Part shown: piece after piece, positions 52,518-60,965 of the stretch
Position numbering within the stretch: position 1 is the first letter of the stretch
Layout: every line of letters starts with the position of its first letter
Origin: an uncultured Pseudoxanthomonas sp.
GTDB lineage: Bacteria > Pseudomonadota > Gammaproteobacteria > Xanthomonadales > Xanthomonadaceae
Assembly (NCBI GenBank): GCA_946479745.1
Contig: CAMLGZ010000005.1
Span: 62,001-126,000 of the forward strand
Reading direction: 5' to 3'
Length of the DNA: 64,000 nucleotides
Position numbers and translations under genes: made by a program
The notes under the pieces: model-generated
Told to the model about the DNA's origin: nothing
Database searches by the model: none
Seen by the model: the letters and a program-made list of their open reading frames with translations, nothing else

Positions 52518-53753
52518 ATGGACATCCGCCCCATTCTTTCCACACTGCTGCGGCACAAGACGGCGGCCGCCCTGATCGTGCTGGAGATCGCGCTGAGCTG
52601 CGCCATCGTCTGCAACGCGCTGTTCCTGATCGGCAACCGCCTGGAGCGCATGCAACGCCCTACCGGACTTGCCGAAAGCGAGATCGTGCGCATCCGCGTC
52701 AACGGAATTTCCCGAAACGCGGATGCCGCCGCGGTTACCAAAGCCGATCTTGCCGCCTTGCGCGGCATCCCCGGAGTGAAATCCGCCTCTGCAACCCTCC
52801 AGGTTCCGTTCGGCGGTTCATCCTGGAACAGTTCGGCAAGGCTGGGCAAAGACCAGAAGATTTCCAACCTCACCCTGTCAACCTATATGGGCGGTCCCGA
52901 TCTGCTCGATACGCTTGGCCTGAAGCTGGTCGCCGGGCGGCAGTTCCAACAGAATGAATTGCTGGAATGGGAAACGCTGCAGGGACCCGGCTTCAACGGC
53001 AACATCCCGGTCGTCCTGATCACCAAAGCGGTGGCGGACAAGCTGTACCCGGGACAGGATCCGATCGGCAAGGGTTTCTATTCGTGGGGCGACGATCCGC
53101 ACCGCGTGATCGGCGTCATCGATACGCTGGTGCGTCCGAACGACAACGGAGGCCCGACAGCGAACGGGTACTCGGCCATCTTCCCGGTGAACCTGACTTA
53201 CGAATCAGGCAATACTTACCTGATCCGTGTGGTGGATCCTTCGCGACGCGACGAGATCATGAAGACGGCGCTGAAGATCCTGGAGAGCAGCGGACCCACA
53301 CGCATCATTCCCGAGGACGATGCGAAGACCTTCGAGACCATGCGCAACGAGTACTACCGCCAGGATCGCGCCATGGCCTGGATGCTGGGCGTGGTGATCG
53401 TCGCCCTGCTGGTGGTGACCGCATTGGGCATTGTCGGCCTGGCCAGTTTCTGGGTACAGCAGCGCACCAAGCAGATCGGTGTGCGTCGCGCGCTGGGCGC
53501 CACCCGCGGCCAGATCCTGCGCTATTTCCAGACCGAGAATTTCCTGCTGGCCAGCATAGGCATCGTGCTGGGCATGTTGTTCGCCTACGCCATCAACCAG
53601 CTGCTGATGGGCAAGTACGAACTGCCGCGCCTGCCGCTGATCTACCTACCGATCGGTGCGCTGCTGTTGTGGCTGCTGGGACAGATCGCGGTCTACGGGC
53701 CGGCGCGCAAAGCCGCTTCGGTGCCGCCGGCGGTGGCCACGCGCAGTGCGTGA
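52518..53753 (+). CDS. MacB/FtsX-type ABC permease 2
   Basis: 411 residues with the same plan as the preceding permease but only distant similarity: N-terminal helix (AALIVLEIALSCAIVCNALFL), periplasmic domain, then a WVQQRTKQIGVRRALGATRG FtsX core. Two different permeases imply a heterodimeric MacB-type transporter. GGAGAA precedes the ATG. Confidence 0.9.
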   Translation: MDIRPILSTLLRHKTAAALIVLEIALSCAIVCNALFLIGNRLERMQRPTGLAESEIVRIRVNGISRNADAAAVTKADLAALRGIPGVKSASATLQVPFGGSSWNSSARLGKDQKISNLTLSTYMGGPDLLDTLGLKLVAGRQFQQNELLEWETLQGPGFNGNIPVVLITKAVADKLYPGQDPIGKGFYSWGDDPHRVIGVIDTLVRPNDNGGPTANGYSAIFPVNLTYESGNTYLIRVVDPSRRDEIMKTALKILESSGPTRIIPEDDAKTFETMRNEYYRQDRAMAWMLGVVIVALLVVTALGIVGLASFWVQQRTKQIGVRRALGATRGQILRYFQTENFLLASIGIVLGMLFAYAINQLLMGKYELPRLPLIYLPIGALLLWLLGQIAVYGPARKAASVPPAVATRSA

Positions 53754-53780
53754 CCCGGCCGGGCAGGGTTGAGGTTCATT

Positions 53781-53844
53781 GCGGGAGGGGCTGCAGCCCC
53801 GGTACTCGAGGACTCAAGGCCTCGGGGGCCGGAGTCCCTCCCGC
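53781..53844. repeat. Inverted repeat after the permease genes
   Basis: GCGGGAGGG and CCCTCCCGC arms enclose GGCTGCAGCC and further GC-rich hairpins. It probably ends the efflux transcript, although no T run is present. Confidence 0.65.
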
Positions 53845-53931
53845 GTTCTCTCCCGCGTTCCGGAGCGTCGGATTTTTCGGGGTTCATGGTCCGCTGCTTA
53901 TAGTCGCTACCTCTCCCCGGAGCGCATCGCC

Positions 53932-54300
53932 ATGAACAGAACGAAGATCCTGCCGTTGTCCCTCGCGCTTGCCCTTTCGGCTTGCTTTTCCGCCGCGGCG
54001 CAGACGACCGAACCCTCCGCCGATAGCGGTGTGTTCGTGTCCGAAGACACGCTGGACACGTATGTGGGCACCTATGTCGTCTCGCCAGGTTTGGAAATAA
54101 AAGTGTGGCGCGAAGGTGAGCGATTGATGCTGCAGGCAACCGGGCAGGCGGCCTGGCCGCTGCAGGGAATCTCGGAGACGGTGTTCCGCGTGCAGGCGGT
54201 GGACGCGAAGGTCAGTTTCGGAGTCAACGCTGCGGGCGAGGCGGATCAGGTAGTGCTGTTCATGGATGGGCGCGAGACCAAGGCGATCAGGAAGAGGTAG
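53932..54300 (+). CDS. Small exported protein with a DUF3471-like domain
   Basis: 122 residues. A signal peptide with LSAC (Cys18) fits a lipobox, so a lipoprotein is possible, although AAAQ also looks like a signal-peptidase I site. The rest (DTYVGTYVVSPGLEIKVWRE, LMLQATGQAAWPLQGI, DQVVLFMDGRETKAI) follows DUF3471, the C-terminal beta domain of some serine hydrolases, here on its own. Confidence 0.7.
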   Translation: MNRTKILPLSLALALSACFSAAAQTTEPSADSGVFVSEDTLDTYVGTYVVSPGLEIKVWREGERLMLQATGQAAWPLQGISETVFRVQAVDAKVSFGVNAAGEADQVVLFMDGRETKAIRKR

Positions 54301-54370
54301 AGAGTGGGTTGACGCAAGAATGAGGACGCAAGAAGAGTTGGTTGTTGAACCGAAACAATAAAGAACTAGC

Positions 54371-54394
54371 CCTTCCCCCGCTTGCGGGGGAAGG
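54371..54394. repeat. Hairpin CCTTCCCCCGC
   Basis: CCTTCCCCCGC and GCGGGGGAAGG pair around TT between two small genes. A related hairpin is at 46699-46722. Confidence 0.75.
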
Positions 54395-54460
54395 ACTCTC
54401 CCGAAGTTGCCTGTCGTCGTTAGAGCCCCAATTCTTCTGATCTTTCGTAGGGAACGCCTC

Positions 54461-54973
54461 ATGATCAAGTTACGCCTACCCCTATTGCTCGCGCTGCTTG
54501 CATCCGGGCTGCATACCGCGCCGCTCCAGGCCGCAGAAACCTCTCCCGCCGACGGACAAGCGCCCGCACCTCTGTTCAACGAAATCGCCGCATTGGATAC
54601 ACGTGTATTCGATGCCTTCAATCATTGCGGCGAACCAGGACGACTGGAAGAACACGCAGGCTATTTCTCCCCAGACGTCGAGTTCTACCACGACACTGGT
54701 GGTGTCACCTGGACCCGCGACGAGATGATCGCCAATACGAAAAAATACGTATGCGGCCACTTCACCCGCGAACTCATCCCCGGCAGCCTGAAGGTCTACC
54801 CGATCAAGGATTTCGGCGCTCTCTCCCAGGGTGTGCACCGCTTCTGCCAGCTCGACAGCGGCAAGTGCGAAGGCGCTGCCGATTTCGCCATCGTCTGGCG
54901 ACTGCGCGATGGCCAATGGCAGATCACCCGCGTGCTGAGCTACGGTCACCATGCGCTGGCCGATGCGCAATAA
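54461..54973 (+). CDS. Exported NTF2-like (DUF4440-type) protein
   Basis: 170 residues. Signal peptide 1-24 (LLLALLASGLHTAPLQA), then a single NTF2-like alpha-beta barrel: FNEIAALDTRVFDAFNHCGE, FSPDVEFYHDTGGVTWTRDE and VWRLRDGQWQITRVLSYGHH. Such periplasmic domains bind small ligands; no activity is assigned. Its stop is 42 bases before the sigma-54 activator gene, so it may be in the same transcript. Confidence 0.78.
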   Translation: MIKLRLPLLLALLASGLHTAPLQAAETSPADGQAPAPLFNEIAALDTRVFDAFNHCGEPGRLEEHAGYFSPDVEFYHDTGGVTWTRDEMIANTKKYVCGHFTRELIPGSLKVYPIKDFGALSQGVHRFCQLDSGKCEGAADFAIVWRLRDGQWQITRVLSYGHHALADAQ

Positions 54974-55014
54974 CGTTACGATGCGCGCCTTGATCCGGAG
55001 ATCCTGAAACCCGC

Positions 55015-56352
55015 ATGCCCAGCCTGCTGATCATCGACGACAACCCCGCGGTCGCCACCGCGCTCGAAGTGCTGTTCTCGCTGCACGATATCTCCACCCT
55101 GCACGCGCAGACGCCGGAGGCGGGGCTGGCGATGCTGCAGAGCGAATCGGTGGATCTGGTGATCCAGGACATGAATTTCACCGAAGACACCACCTCCGGC
55201 GACGAAGGCGTGGCGCTGTTCGCGCAGATCCGCGCGCAACACCCGGACCTGCCGGTGATCCTGCTGACTGCCTGGACGCACCTCAGCAGCGCGGTGGAAC
55301 TGGTCAAGGCCGGCGCCGCCGACTACGTGGCCAAGCCGTGGGACGACCGCAAACTGCTGGCCACCGTCAACAACCTGCTGGAGCTGGCCGAGGCACGCAG
55401 CGAGCTGGACCGCCGCCGCAATCGCGAACGGGCGCGCCAGGAACAATTGGCGCAGAAGTACGACCTGCGCGGCGTAGTGTTCGACGATCCGGCCAGCGAG
55501 CGCGTGATCGCCCTCGCCTGCCAGGTCGCCCGCTCGGACCTGCCGGTGCTGATCACCGGTCCCAACGGCAGCGGCAAGGAAAAGATCGCCGAGATCGTGC
55601 AGGCCAATTCCTCGGTGAAGAACGGCGCGTTCGTGACCTTGAACTGCGGCGCGCTGCCTTCCGAATTGATCGAGGCCGAACTGTTCGGCGCCGATGCCGG
55701 CGCCTACACCGGCGCCAACAAGGCGCGCGAGGGGAAATTCGAGGCGGCTGACGGCGGCACCCTGTTCCTGGATGAGATCGGCAACCTGCCGTTGGCCGGC
55801 CAGATGAAGCTGTTGCGCGTGCTTGAGACCGGCCGCTTCGAACGCCTGGGTTCCAACCGCGAACGCCACGTCACCGTGCGCGTGATCAGTGCGACCAATG
55901 CGGATCTGCCCGCGCTGATCCGCGACGGCAGCTTTCGCGAAGACCTCTATTACCGTCTCAATGCCATCGAGCTGGCGCTGCCGCCGCTGGCCGAACGCCC
56001 AGGCGATATCCTGCCACTGGCCGAGAGCTTCCGCCCCGCCGACAAGCCCATCGGCGACAGCGCCCGCAACGCGTTGCTGCGCCATCCCTGGCCCGGCAAT
56101 GTGCGCGAGCTGCGCAATGTCGTGCAGCGCGCCGGGCTGCTGGCCAGCGGCGACCGCATCGAAGCGGCAGACCTCAATCTGCCCAAGGCCGCGGCGGTGA
56201 AACAGGCTTCGGTGACGGAGCCGGACCGCGCCGGGATAGAAGCTGCGCTGACCCGCGCTGGCGGTGTGATCGCGCAGGCCGCCGCCGATCTGGGACTCAG
56301 CCGCCAGGCGCTGTACCGGCGCATGGAACGTTTCGGCATCAAACCCCCATGA
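55015..56352 (+). CDS. NtrC-family sigma-54-dependent response regulator
   Basis: 445 residues. Receiver with IIDDNPAVA (Asp pocket), IQDMNFTED (phospho-acceptor Asp) and Lys in YVAKPWDD. AAA+ domain: TGPNGSGKEKIAE (Walker A; Glu after the Lys where Ser/Thr is usual), AGAYTGANKAREGKFE (GAFTGA loop with Tyr), GGTLFLDEIG (Walker B), and RHPWPGNVREL. Fis-type HTH at the end (AAADLGLSRQALYRRMERFG). It contacts sigma-54 and should drive the promoter at 48756. The kinase follows after ten bases. Confidence 0.93.
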   Translation: MPSLLIIDDNPAVATALEVLFSLHDISTLHAQTPEAGLAMLQSESVDLVIQDMNFTEDTTSGDEGVALFAQIRAQHPDLPVILLTAWTHLSSAVELVKAGAADYVAKPWDDRKLLATVNNLLELAEARSELDRRRNRERARQEQLAQKYDLRGVVFDDPASERVIALACQVARSDLPVLITGPNGSGKEKIAEIVQANSSVKNGAFVTLNCGALPSELIEAELFGADAGAYTGANKAREGKFEAADGGTLFLDEIGNLPLAGQMKLLRVLETGRFERLGSNRERHVTVRVISATNADLPALIRDGSFREDLYYRLNAIELALPPLAERPGDILPLAESFRPADKPIGDSARNALLRHPWPGNVRELRNVVQRAGLLASGDRIEAADLNLPKAAAVKQASVTEPDRAGIEAALTRAGGVIAQAAADLGLSRQALYRRMERFGIKPP

Positions 56353-56362
56353 GCAGGCGACG

Positions 56363-57706
56363 ATGAGACGCCTGACGATCCGCCGCTCCGTCGCTGGCCG
56401 GTTGTTCTTCTGGCTGCTGCCTTTGCTGGCGGCCTCCATCGTCTTGCCATTGCTGCTGCTGCAATGGTTGGACGATGTGAAACTGGTGGCGCTGTTGTCC
56501 GCGCTGGTGATCGTTCCGCTGGCGGTAGCGGTGGTCCGGCGCGCGTTGGCGCCGTTGAATTCCCTGTTCCGCGCGCTGGCGGGCAGCGTCAATACCTATC
56601 GCGATGGCGAGTACAACTCCGGCATCCACTGGCAGGGGAGCGACGATCTGGGCGATCTGGTGCGTTCGCATGCGGAGCTGGGCGAGGTGCTGCGCGACCA
56701 ACGCCAGGGACTGGTGCAGCGCGAACTGTTGCTGGACACGATGGTGCAGAACACGCCGGTGGCGATGTTGCTGGTGGCCGCGGGCGGCGACGGCGAGCGT
56801 CGCGTAGTGTTCGCCAACCTGGCCGCGCGCAAGCTGCTGCACAGCGGCTGGAAACTGGAAGGCCAGCGCTTCGACGATCTGATGTCGGATGCGCCGGTGG
56901 AAATGCGCGAGGCCATGCAGCGTGGCGGCGACAGCCTGTTCGCCATCGGCAACGAGGAGGAAGACGAGGAAGAACAGGTCTATCACCTCTCGCGCCGGCA
57001 TTTTCGCCTCAATGGCCGCAGGCACGAGCTGTTGTTGCTGCGCCTGCTGACCAATGAACTGCGCCGCCAGGAAGTGCAGACCTGGAAGAAGGTCATCCGC
57101 GTGATCAGCCACGAGTTGAACAATTCGCTGGCGCCGGTCGCTTCGTTGGCCCATTCCGGCGCGGAGCTGGTGCGGCGCGGACGCAGCGAGCGGCTGGAGG
57201 AGATTTTCGGCACCATCGAGGAACGTGCGCGGCATCTGGAAGGGTTCATACGCGGCTATGCGCGTTTCGCCAAGTTGCCGCAGCCACTGTTGAACACGGT
57301 GGATTGGACGAACTTCCTGTCCAGTCTGCAACGGCAGATCGGATTCGAGCTGGAAAGCTCCACCGAAGGAATGAGCAGCCGCATCGATCAGGCGCAGATG
57401 GAGCAGGCGCTGCTGAATCTGCTGAAGAACGCGCATGAAGCCGGTGGCGAAGGTTCTTCGGTGAGCGTGAAGCTGACTCGCTTGCCGGACTGGCTGCGGA
57501 TCGAGGTGCTGGACCGCGGCAGCGGCATGAACGAAGCGGTGCTGCAGAACGCGCTGGTGCCGTTCTATTCCACCAAGCGCAACGGCACGGGATTGGGGCT
57601 GGCGTTGACACGCGAGATCGTGGAAGCGCATGGCGGCCGGCTGTCGATGCATAACCGCGAGGGTGGTGGGTTGTGCGTGGCGATACAGCTGCCGGATGTT
57701 GGGTAA
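56363..57706 (+). CDS. NtrY-like sensor histidine kinase
   Basis: 447 residues. Two N-terminal helices (about 14-32 and 38-56) with no real periplasmic loop, a HAMP-like linker, a PAS-like domain, then VISHELNNSLAPVASLAH (catalytic His), LLNLLKNAHEAGGEG and RNGTGLGLALTREIVEAHGG. It is the partner of the upstream sigma-54 regulator. The short membrane part suggests sensing of a membrane or cytoplasmic signal. Confidence 0.9.
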   Translation: MRRLTIRRSVAGRLFFWLLPLLAASIVLPLLLLQWLDDVKLVALLSALVIVPLAVAVVRRALAPLNSLFRALAGSVNTYRDGEYNSGIHWQGSDDLGDLVRSHAELGEVLRDQRQGLVQRELLLDTMVQNTPVAMLLVAAGGDGERRVVFANLAARKLLHSGWKLEGQRFDDLMSDAPVEMREAMQRGGDSLFAIGNEEEDEEEQVYHLSRRHFRLNGRRHELLLLRLLTNELRRQEVQTWKKVIRVISHELNNSLAPVASLAHSGAELVRRGRSERLEEIFGTIEERARHLEGFIRGYARFAKLPQPLLNTVDWTNFLSSLQRQIGFELESSTEGMSSRIDQAQMEQALLNLLKNAHEAGGEGSSVSVKLTRLPDWLRIEVLDRGSGMNEAVLQNALVPFYSTKRNGTGLGLALTREIVEAHGGRLSMHNREGGGLCVAIQLPDVG

Positions 57707-57789
57707 CGCAGAGCCGTCTTTTCGCTCTGCTCCGTGAACTATGGAGCAAGGCAAACCTGAAACGGTTCATGGCGACAACCGTGAGCGTC

Positions 57790-57960
57790 CTTCTCCCTTG
57801 ATGGGAGAGGGTGGCCGAAGGCCGGGAGAGGGTGCGCCGGGGCCGTGGGCAATGAAACGCTCGTCTTGCGTCAAGTGCGGCGAAGCGAAAGCACGCGTGC
57901 TTCGCACGCGCTCCCCTCTCCTGCCCTAACGGGCATCCTCTCCCACAAGGGGAGAGGAGA
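57790..57960. repeat. CTCTCCC hairpin cluster
   Basis: Inverted repeats such as TTCTCCCTTGATGGGAGAGG, GTGGCCGAAGGCC and CCTCTCCCACAAGGGGAGAGG lie between the convergent kinase and GNAT genes. They could stop both transcripts. Confidence 0.65.
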
Positions 57961-57987
57961 AAGCAAAGCAACCGCAAAGCCAAGCCG

Positions 57988-58515
57988 TCAAGAACTACGT
58001 GCCTCGAGTCTGCGCTGCATCACCACACGCAACTGCATCGGAAAGCCGAGCATGCGCTCGCGGGCGACAATCTCGGCAAGCTGCACACCCCATTCGTCTT
58101 GCGACAGCTCAGCGAATCCACGCCCCGCATAGAAAGGCGCGTTCCAAGGCACGTCACGCAACGTAGTCAAAGTCATTGCGGAGAACCCACGGCCCGCAGC
58201 CTCGCTACAGACCGATTCAAGCAGCGCGCTGCCGACTCCACGTCGTCCATGCTCTGGCACCACGTCCATCTCGAACAGATGCGCCTGCCCATCGACCTCG
58301 CCGCACAATGCGAAGCCCACCGCCTGTCCATTTAGTTCAGCCACATGCAGAATTCCGTGCGCGATGCCATCCTGTAGGTCCTGCGGCGACAGGCTGTGCA
58401 TGGCGAAGAGGTCGTACGCGCCATGACCCAGCAATAGCTCGGCAGCGGAGCGTTCGACTTCCAGCAATGCGTCGATGTCCGCTTCGGCCCCTGCGCGAAG
58501 GAGTAGATCGGTCAT
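57988..58515 (-). CDS. GNAT-family N-acetyltransferase
   Basis: 175 residues. Acetyl-CoA fold: HLFEMDVVPEHGRRGVGSALLE is motif A with R-x-x-G-x-G-S/A, and VPWNAPFYAGRGFAEL is motif B. The substrate is unknown. The gene starts six bases after the DinB-like gene stop, so the two are likely co-transcribed. Confidence 0.85.
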   Translation of the reverse strand: MTDLLLRAGAEADIDALLEVERSAAELLLGHGAYDLFAMHSLSPQDLQDGIAHGILHVAELNGQAVGFALCGEVDGQAHLFEMDVVPEHGRRGVGSALLESVCSEAAGRGFSAMTLTTLRDVPWNAPFYAGRGFAELSQDEWGVQLAEIVARERMLGFPMQLRVVMQRRLEARSS

Positions 58516-58521
58516 CGCGTT

Positions 58522-59016
58522 TCAGCGGGGCTGGGAGGCATCGATCCTGGCCATCAGCCACTGCAATCCGGCCAGGTGCCGCTGGTCGTGGCTGCATAGC
58601 ATGTGCACCAGCCCGCGCACGGTGATCGGCGCGCCGTCGAAAACGGCGGTCCGGTCAAACTGCTCCGCCGTCAGCGACGCGATGGTTTCAAGCGTCTGCG
58701 CGCGGGCGGCACGGAATGCGGCGAAGACTTCGGCTGGCTCGGCAGCGGCGTAGCCGCGCTCCACCGCCAGCGTCTCGCCATCGACGTTCTCCAGCACCGG
58801 ATCGGTTTCTTGCAAGGCGCGCCGGAAGCGTTCGTGGTAGCCGTCCACTTCGATATCGCGCACATGGCAGATCTGCTCGATGGCGCTGAAGGGTTCGCTG
58901 GGGATGCCTTCCCATGATTCCGGTTTCCAATTCCTGGTATCTGCAGGTATGACGTCGAAAAAGACTTCCAGCTGCTGCGGGAAAGCAGCGAGCGCGTCGA
59001 GGGTGGTTTTGTTCAT
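58522..59016 (-). CDS. DinB superfamily (DinB_2) protein
   Basis: 164 residues from the ATG at 59016. The metal-binding histidines of this bacillithiol/DinB fold are seen at HVRDIEVDGYH and at MLCSHDQRHLAGLQWL. DinB_2 proteins are usually metal-dependent transferases of unknown substrate. An earlier ATG at 59028 lies in the R' end of the attC site, so I prefer the second. It is followed by the GNAT gene. Confidence 0.8.
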   Translation of the reverse strand: MNKTTLDALAAFPQQLEVFFDVIPADTRNWKPESWEGIPSEPFSAIEQICHVRDIEVDGYHERFRRALQETDPVLENVDGETLAVERGYAAAEPAEVFAAFRAARAQTLETIASLTAEQFDRTAVFDGAPITVRGLVHMLCSHDQRHLAGLQWLMARIDASQPR

Positions 59017-59019
59017 ATC

Positions 59020-59079
59020 GAATAACATCTAAGTTAAGCCGATCCGCGAAGCGGGTTTGGGTTGAATGAATTGTTAGGC
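59020..59079 (-). other. Integron attC site
   Basis: On the minus strand it begins GCCTAACAATTCATTCAA (R'' and L''), continues to a CCCGCTTCGCGG hairpin tip and ends GGCTTAAC, then TTAGATGTTATTC (L' and R'). R'' GCCTAAC pairs with TTAGGC at the other end of the cassette. The organisation and the CATTCAA spacer are typical of attC sites from Xanthomonas-type integrons. No intI gene is in the window. Confidence 0.85.
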
Positions 59080-59537
59080 ACCCACTCAGCCATTCCCCCA
59101 GCTGTTGTTACGGTTGTGCAGGTAGATGTGGACATCTCCACTCCTGTCCCGCGCAACGCCAGCGCTGCCCCACGGATAGCTTGCGTGGGCGCCGTCTGCG
59201 GCGCCCAGTTTTTTGACTACCCATCTGGCATGGGCATTAAACAAGTCTTCCGAGGCTCCCTCACCTAATGCCGAAGCAATAATAAAGAAGCAGCTCACCA
59301 GCACCCCATCCTCAAATCGCAACTGAATTTCGATGGGTGCGCCATGCTCTGAAATGTGTGCCGTGGCAAAGCGACACTGCACAGTCCCGCGCGGCACATT
59401 CGCCGAGTACTCAAACCCAAGCTGGAAGTAGCTCGGAAGGGAATCGGACGTGGTCTCAGGCGAGAGAGAATGCGTTCCCACAGTAACGTTTCCGCTTCTT
59501 CGATCAATCGTTATGGTCGTGTCCATGTGGCGCCTAA
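59026..59537 (-). mobile_element. Single integron gene cassette after glmU
   Basis: 512 bases from TTAGGC (59537-59532) to the G of the attC R' end (59026). It starts immediately after the TAA of glmU (59538-59540), holds one gene with an 11-base leader, and ends in a full attC. Removing it would leave the glmU stop followed by TTATTCGATATG, the leader and ATG of the DinB-like gene. Confidence 0.8.
59086..59526 (-). CDS. Hypothetical protein carried by the integron cassette
   Basis: 146 residues; I do not recognise the family. Mainly beta-strand predicted: an N-terminal DTTITIDRRSGNVTV strand, then LPSYFQLGFEYSANVPRGTV and a helix near ASEDLFNAHARWVVKKLG; no signal peptide or membrane segment. 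Base composition is clearly lower in GC than the neighbours. The start 11 bases from the cassette edge and the stop 7 bases before attC are as expected for a cassette gene. Confidence 0.75.
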   Translation of the reverse strand: MDTTITIDRRSGNVTVGTHSLSPETTSDSLPSYFQLGFEYSANVPRGTVQCRFATAHISEHGAPIEIQLRFEDGVLVSCFFIIASALGEGASEDLFNAHARWVVKKLGAADGAHASYPWGSAGVARDRSGDVHIYLHNRNNSWGNG

Positions 59538-60902
59538 TTAACGCTTCTTCGGCCGCTGCCAACCCTCGAGCGTCTGCTGCCGCGCACGCGTGATGGTCAA
59601 TTTGTCGGCCGGTGCGTCCTTGCCGATCACCGAGCCGGCACCGATGGTGGCGTTGGCGCCGATGGTCACCGGCGCCACCAGTGCGGAGTTGGAACCGATG
59701 AAGGCGCCATCCTCGATGGTGGTGGTGAATTTGTTGATGCCGTCGTAGTTGCAGGTGATGGTGCCCGCACCGATGTTGACCTTGGAACCGATGACCGCAT
59801 CGCCCAGGTAGGTGAGGTGGTTGGCCTTGCTGCCCACGCCCAGCGTCGCCTTCTTGATTTCCACGAAATTGCCCACGTGCACGCCATCGGCCAGCACCGT
59901 GCCCGGGCGCAGGCGTGAATACGGACCGATCTGCGCGGCGCCTTCGCTGACCACGCCATCCAGATCGCAATGCGCGCGCACCAGCGTGCCGGGGCCCAGC
60001 TTCACGTCCTTGAGGCGCGTGAACGGACCGATGCTGACGCCGTCGCCCAACTCCACATTGCCTTCCAGAATCACGTCCACGTCGATTTCCACATCGCGCC
60101 CCACCGTCACCGTGCCACGCTGGTCGAAACGCGCCGGATCCAGCAGACGTGCCCCCTGCGCGCAGACCGCACGCGCCTGGCGCAGCTGGAAGGCGCGCTC
60201 CAGCTGGGCCAGCTGCCAAGGGTCGTTGGCGCCTTCGGCTTCGATGGCTTCGCCCACCAGCACCATCTCGGCGGCGCTGAATTCGGCGGCCGCGGCGGCG
60301 AACACGTCGGTGAGGTAGTACTCGCCCTGCGCATTGTCGTTGGACAGGTGCGCCAGCCAGCGCTTCAGCGCGGTGGATTCGGCAGCGATGATGCCGGTAT
60401 TGATGACGCGGATGCGGCGTTGTTCCTCGTCGGCGTCCTTCTGCTCGACGATGGCGGCGACGCGGCCTTCGGCATCGCGCACGATGCGGCCGTAACCGGT
60501 GGGGTCGGCGACATCGGCGACTAGGACGGCCAGCCTTCCCGGCGCTTCCAGCAGACGTTGCAGGGTCTGGCTGCGGATCAGCGGCACGTCGCCGTACAGC
60601 ACCAGCACGGTGGCCGCATCGGGCACATTGGCCATGGCCTGCTCAACCGCGTGGCCGGTGCCCAGCTGCTGCGCCTGCTGCGCCCATTGCAGGTCGGGCT
60701 GGTCGGCGAAGGCGGCTTGCACCTGATCGCCGCCGTGGCCGTGGACCACATGGATACCTGCCGGATTCAACGCGCGCGCGGCGGCGATGACTTGCGCCAG
60801 CATCGGTTGCCCGGCGATGGGTTGCAGCACTTTCGGCTTGGCCGAACGCATGCGCTTGCCTTCGCCGGCGGCGAGGATGATGACGTGCAGGGGTCCGGCC
60901 AT
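59538..60902 (-). CDS. glmU: Bifunctional GlmU (UDP-N-acetylglucosamine pyrophosphorylase / acetyltransferase)
   Basis: 454 residues. N-terminal uridyltransferase: [36 protein letters not shown] and NTGIIA. C-terminal left-handed beta helix with hexapeptide repeats and the acetyltransferase residues near [19 protein letters not shown] and [11 protein letters not shown]. Makes UDP-GlcNAc for peptidoglycan and LPS. The 3' end is joined to an integron cassette; the normal stop is intact. Confidence 0.97.
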   Translation of the reverse strand: MAGPLHVIILAAGEGKRMRSAKPKVLQPIAGQPMLAQVIAAARALNPAGIHVVHGHGGDQVQAAFADQPDLQWAQQAQQLGTGHAVEQAMANVPDAATVLVLYGDVPLIRSQTLQRLLEAPGRLAVLVADVADPTGYGRIVRDAEGRVAAIVEQKDADEEQRRIRVINTGIIAAESTALKRWLAHLSNDNAQGEYYLTDVFAAAAAEFSAAEMVLVGEAIEAEGANDPWQLAQLERAFQLRQARAVCAQGARLLDPARFDQRGTVTVGRDVEIDVDVILEGNVELGDGVSIGPFTRLKDVKLGPGTLVRAHCDLDGVVSEGAAQIGPYSRLRPGTVLADGVHVGNFVEIKKATLGVGSKANHLTYLGDAVIGSKVNIGAGTITCNYDGINKFTTTIEDGAFIGSNSALVAPVTIGANATIGAGSVIGKDAPADKLTITRARQQTLEGWQRPKKR

Positions 60903-60965
60903 GTGCGCTCCAGCGATTCGGTGTCGTGACCCATTCTAAATCGGCGCGCTGTTAGCATGCGCGCG

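Noticed and set aside
58522..59028. A second integron cassette made of the DinB-like and GNAT genes
   Set aside because: No attC follows either gene; only one attC is present.
59527..60219. Extension of the cassette gene upstream through glmU in one frame
   Set aside because: The extension is an out-of-frame reading of glmU; the cassette gene has its own ATG 11 bases inside the cassette edge.
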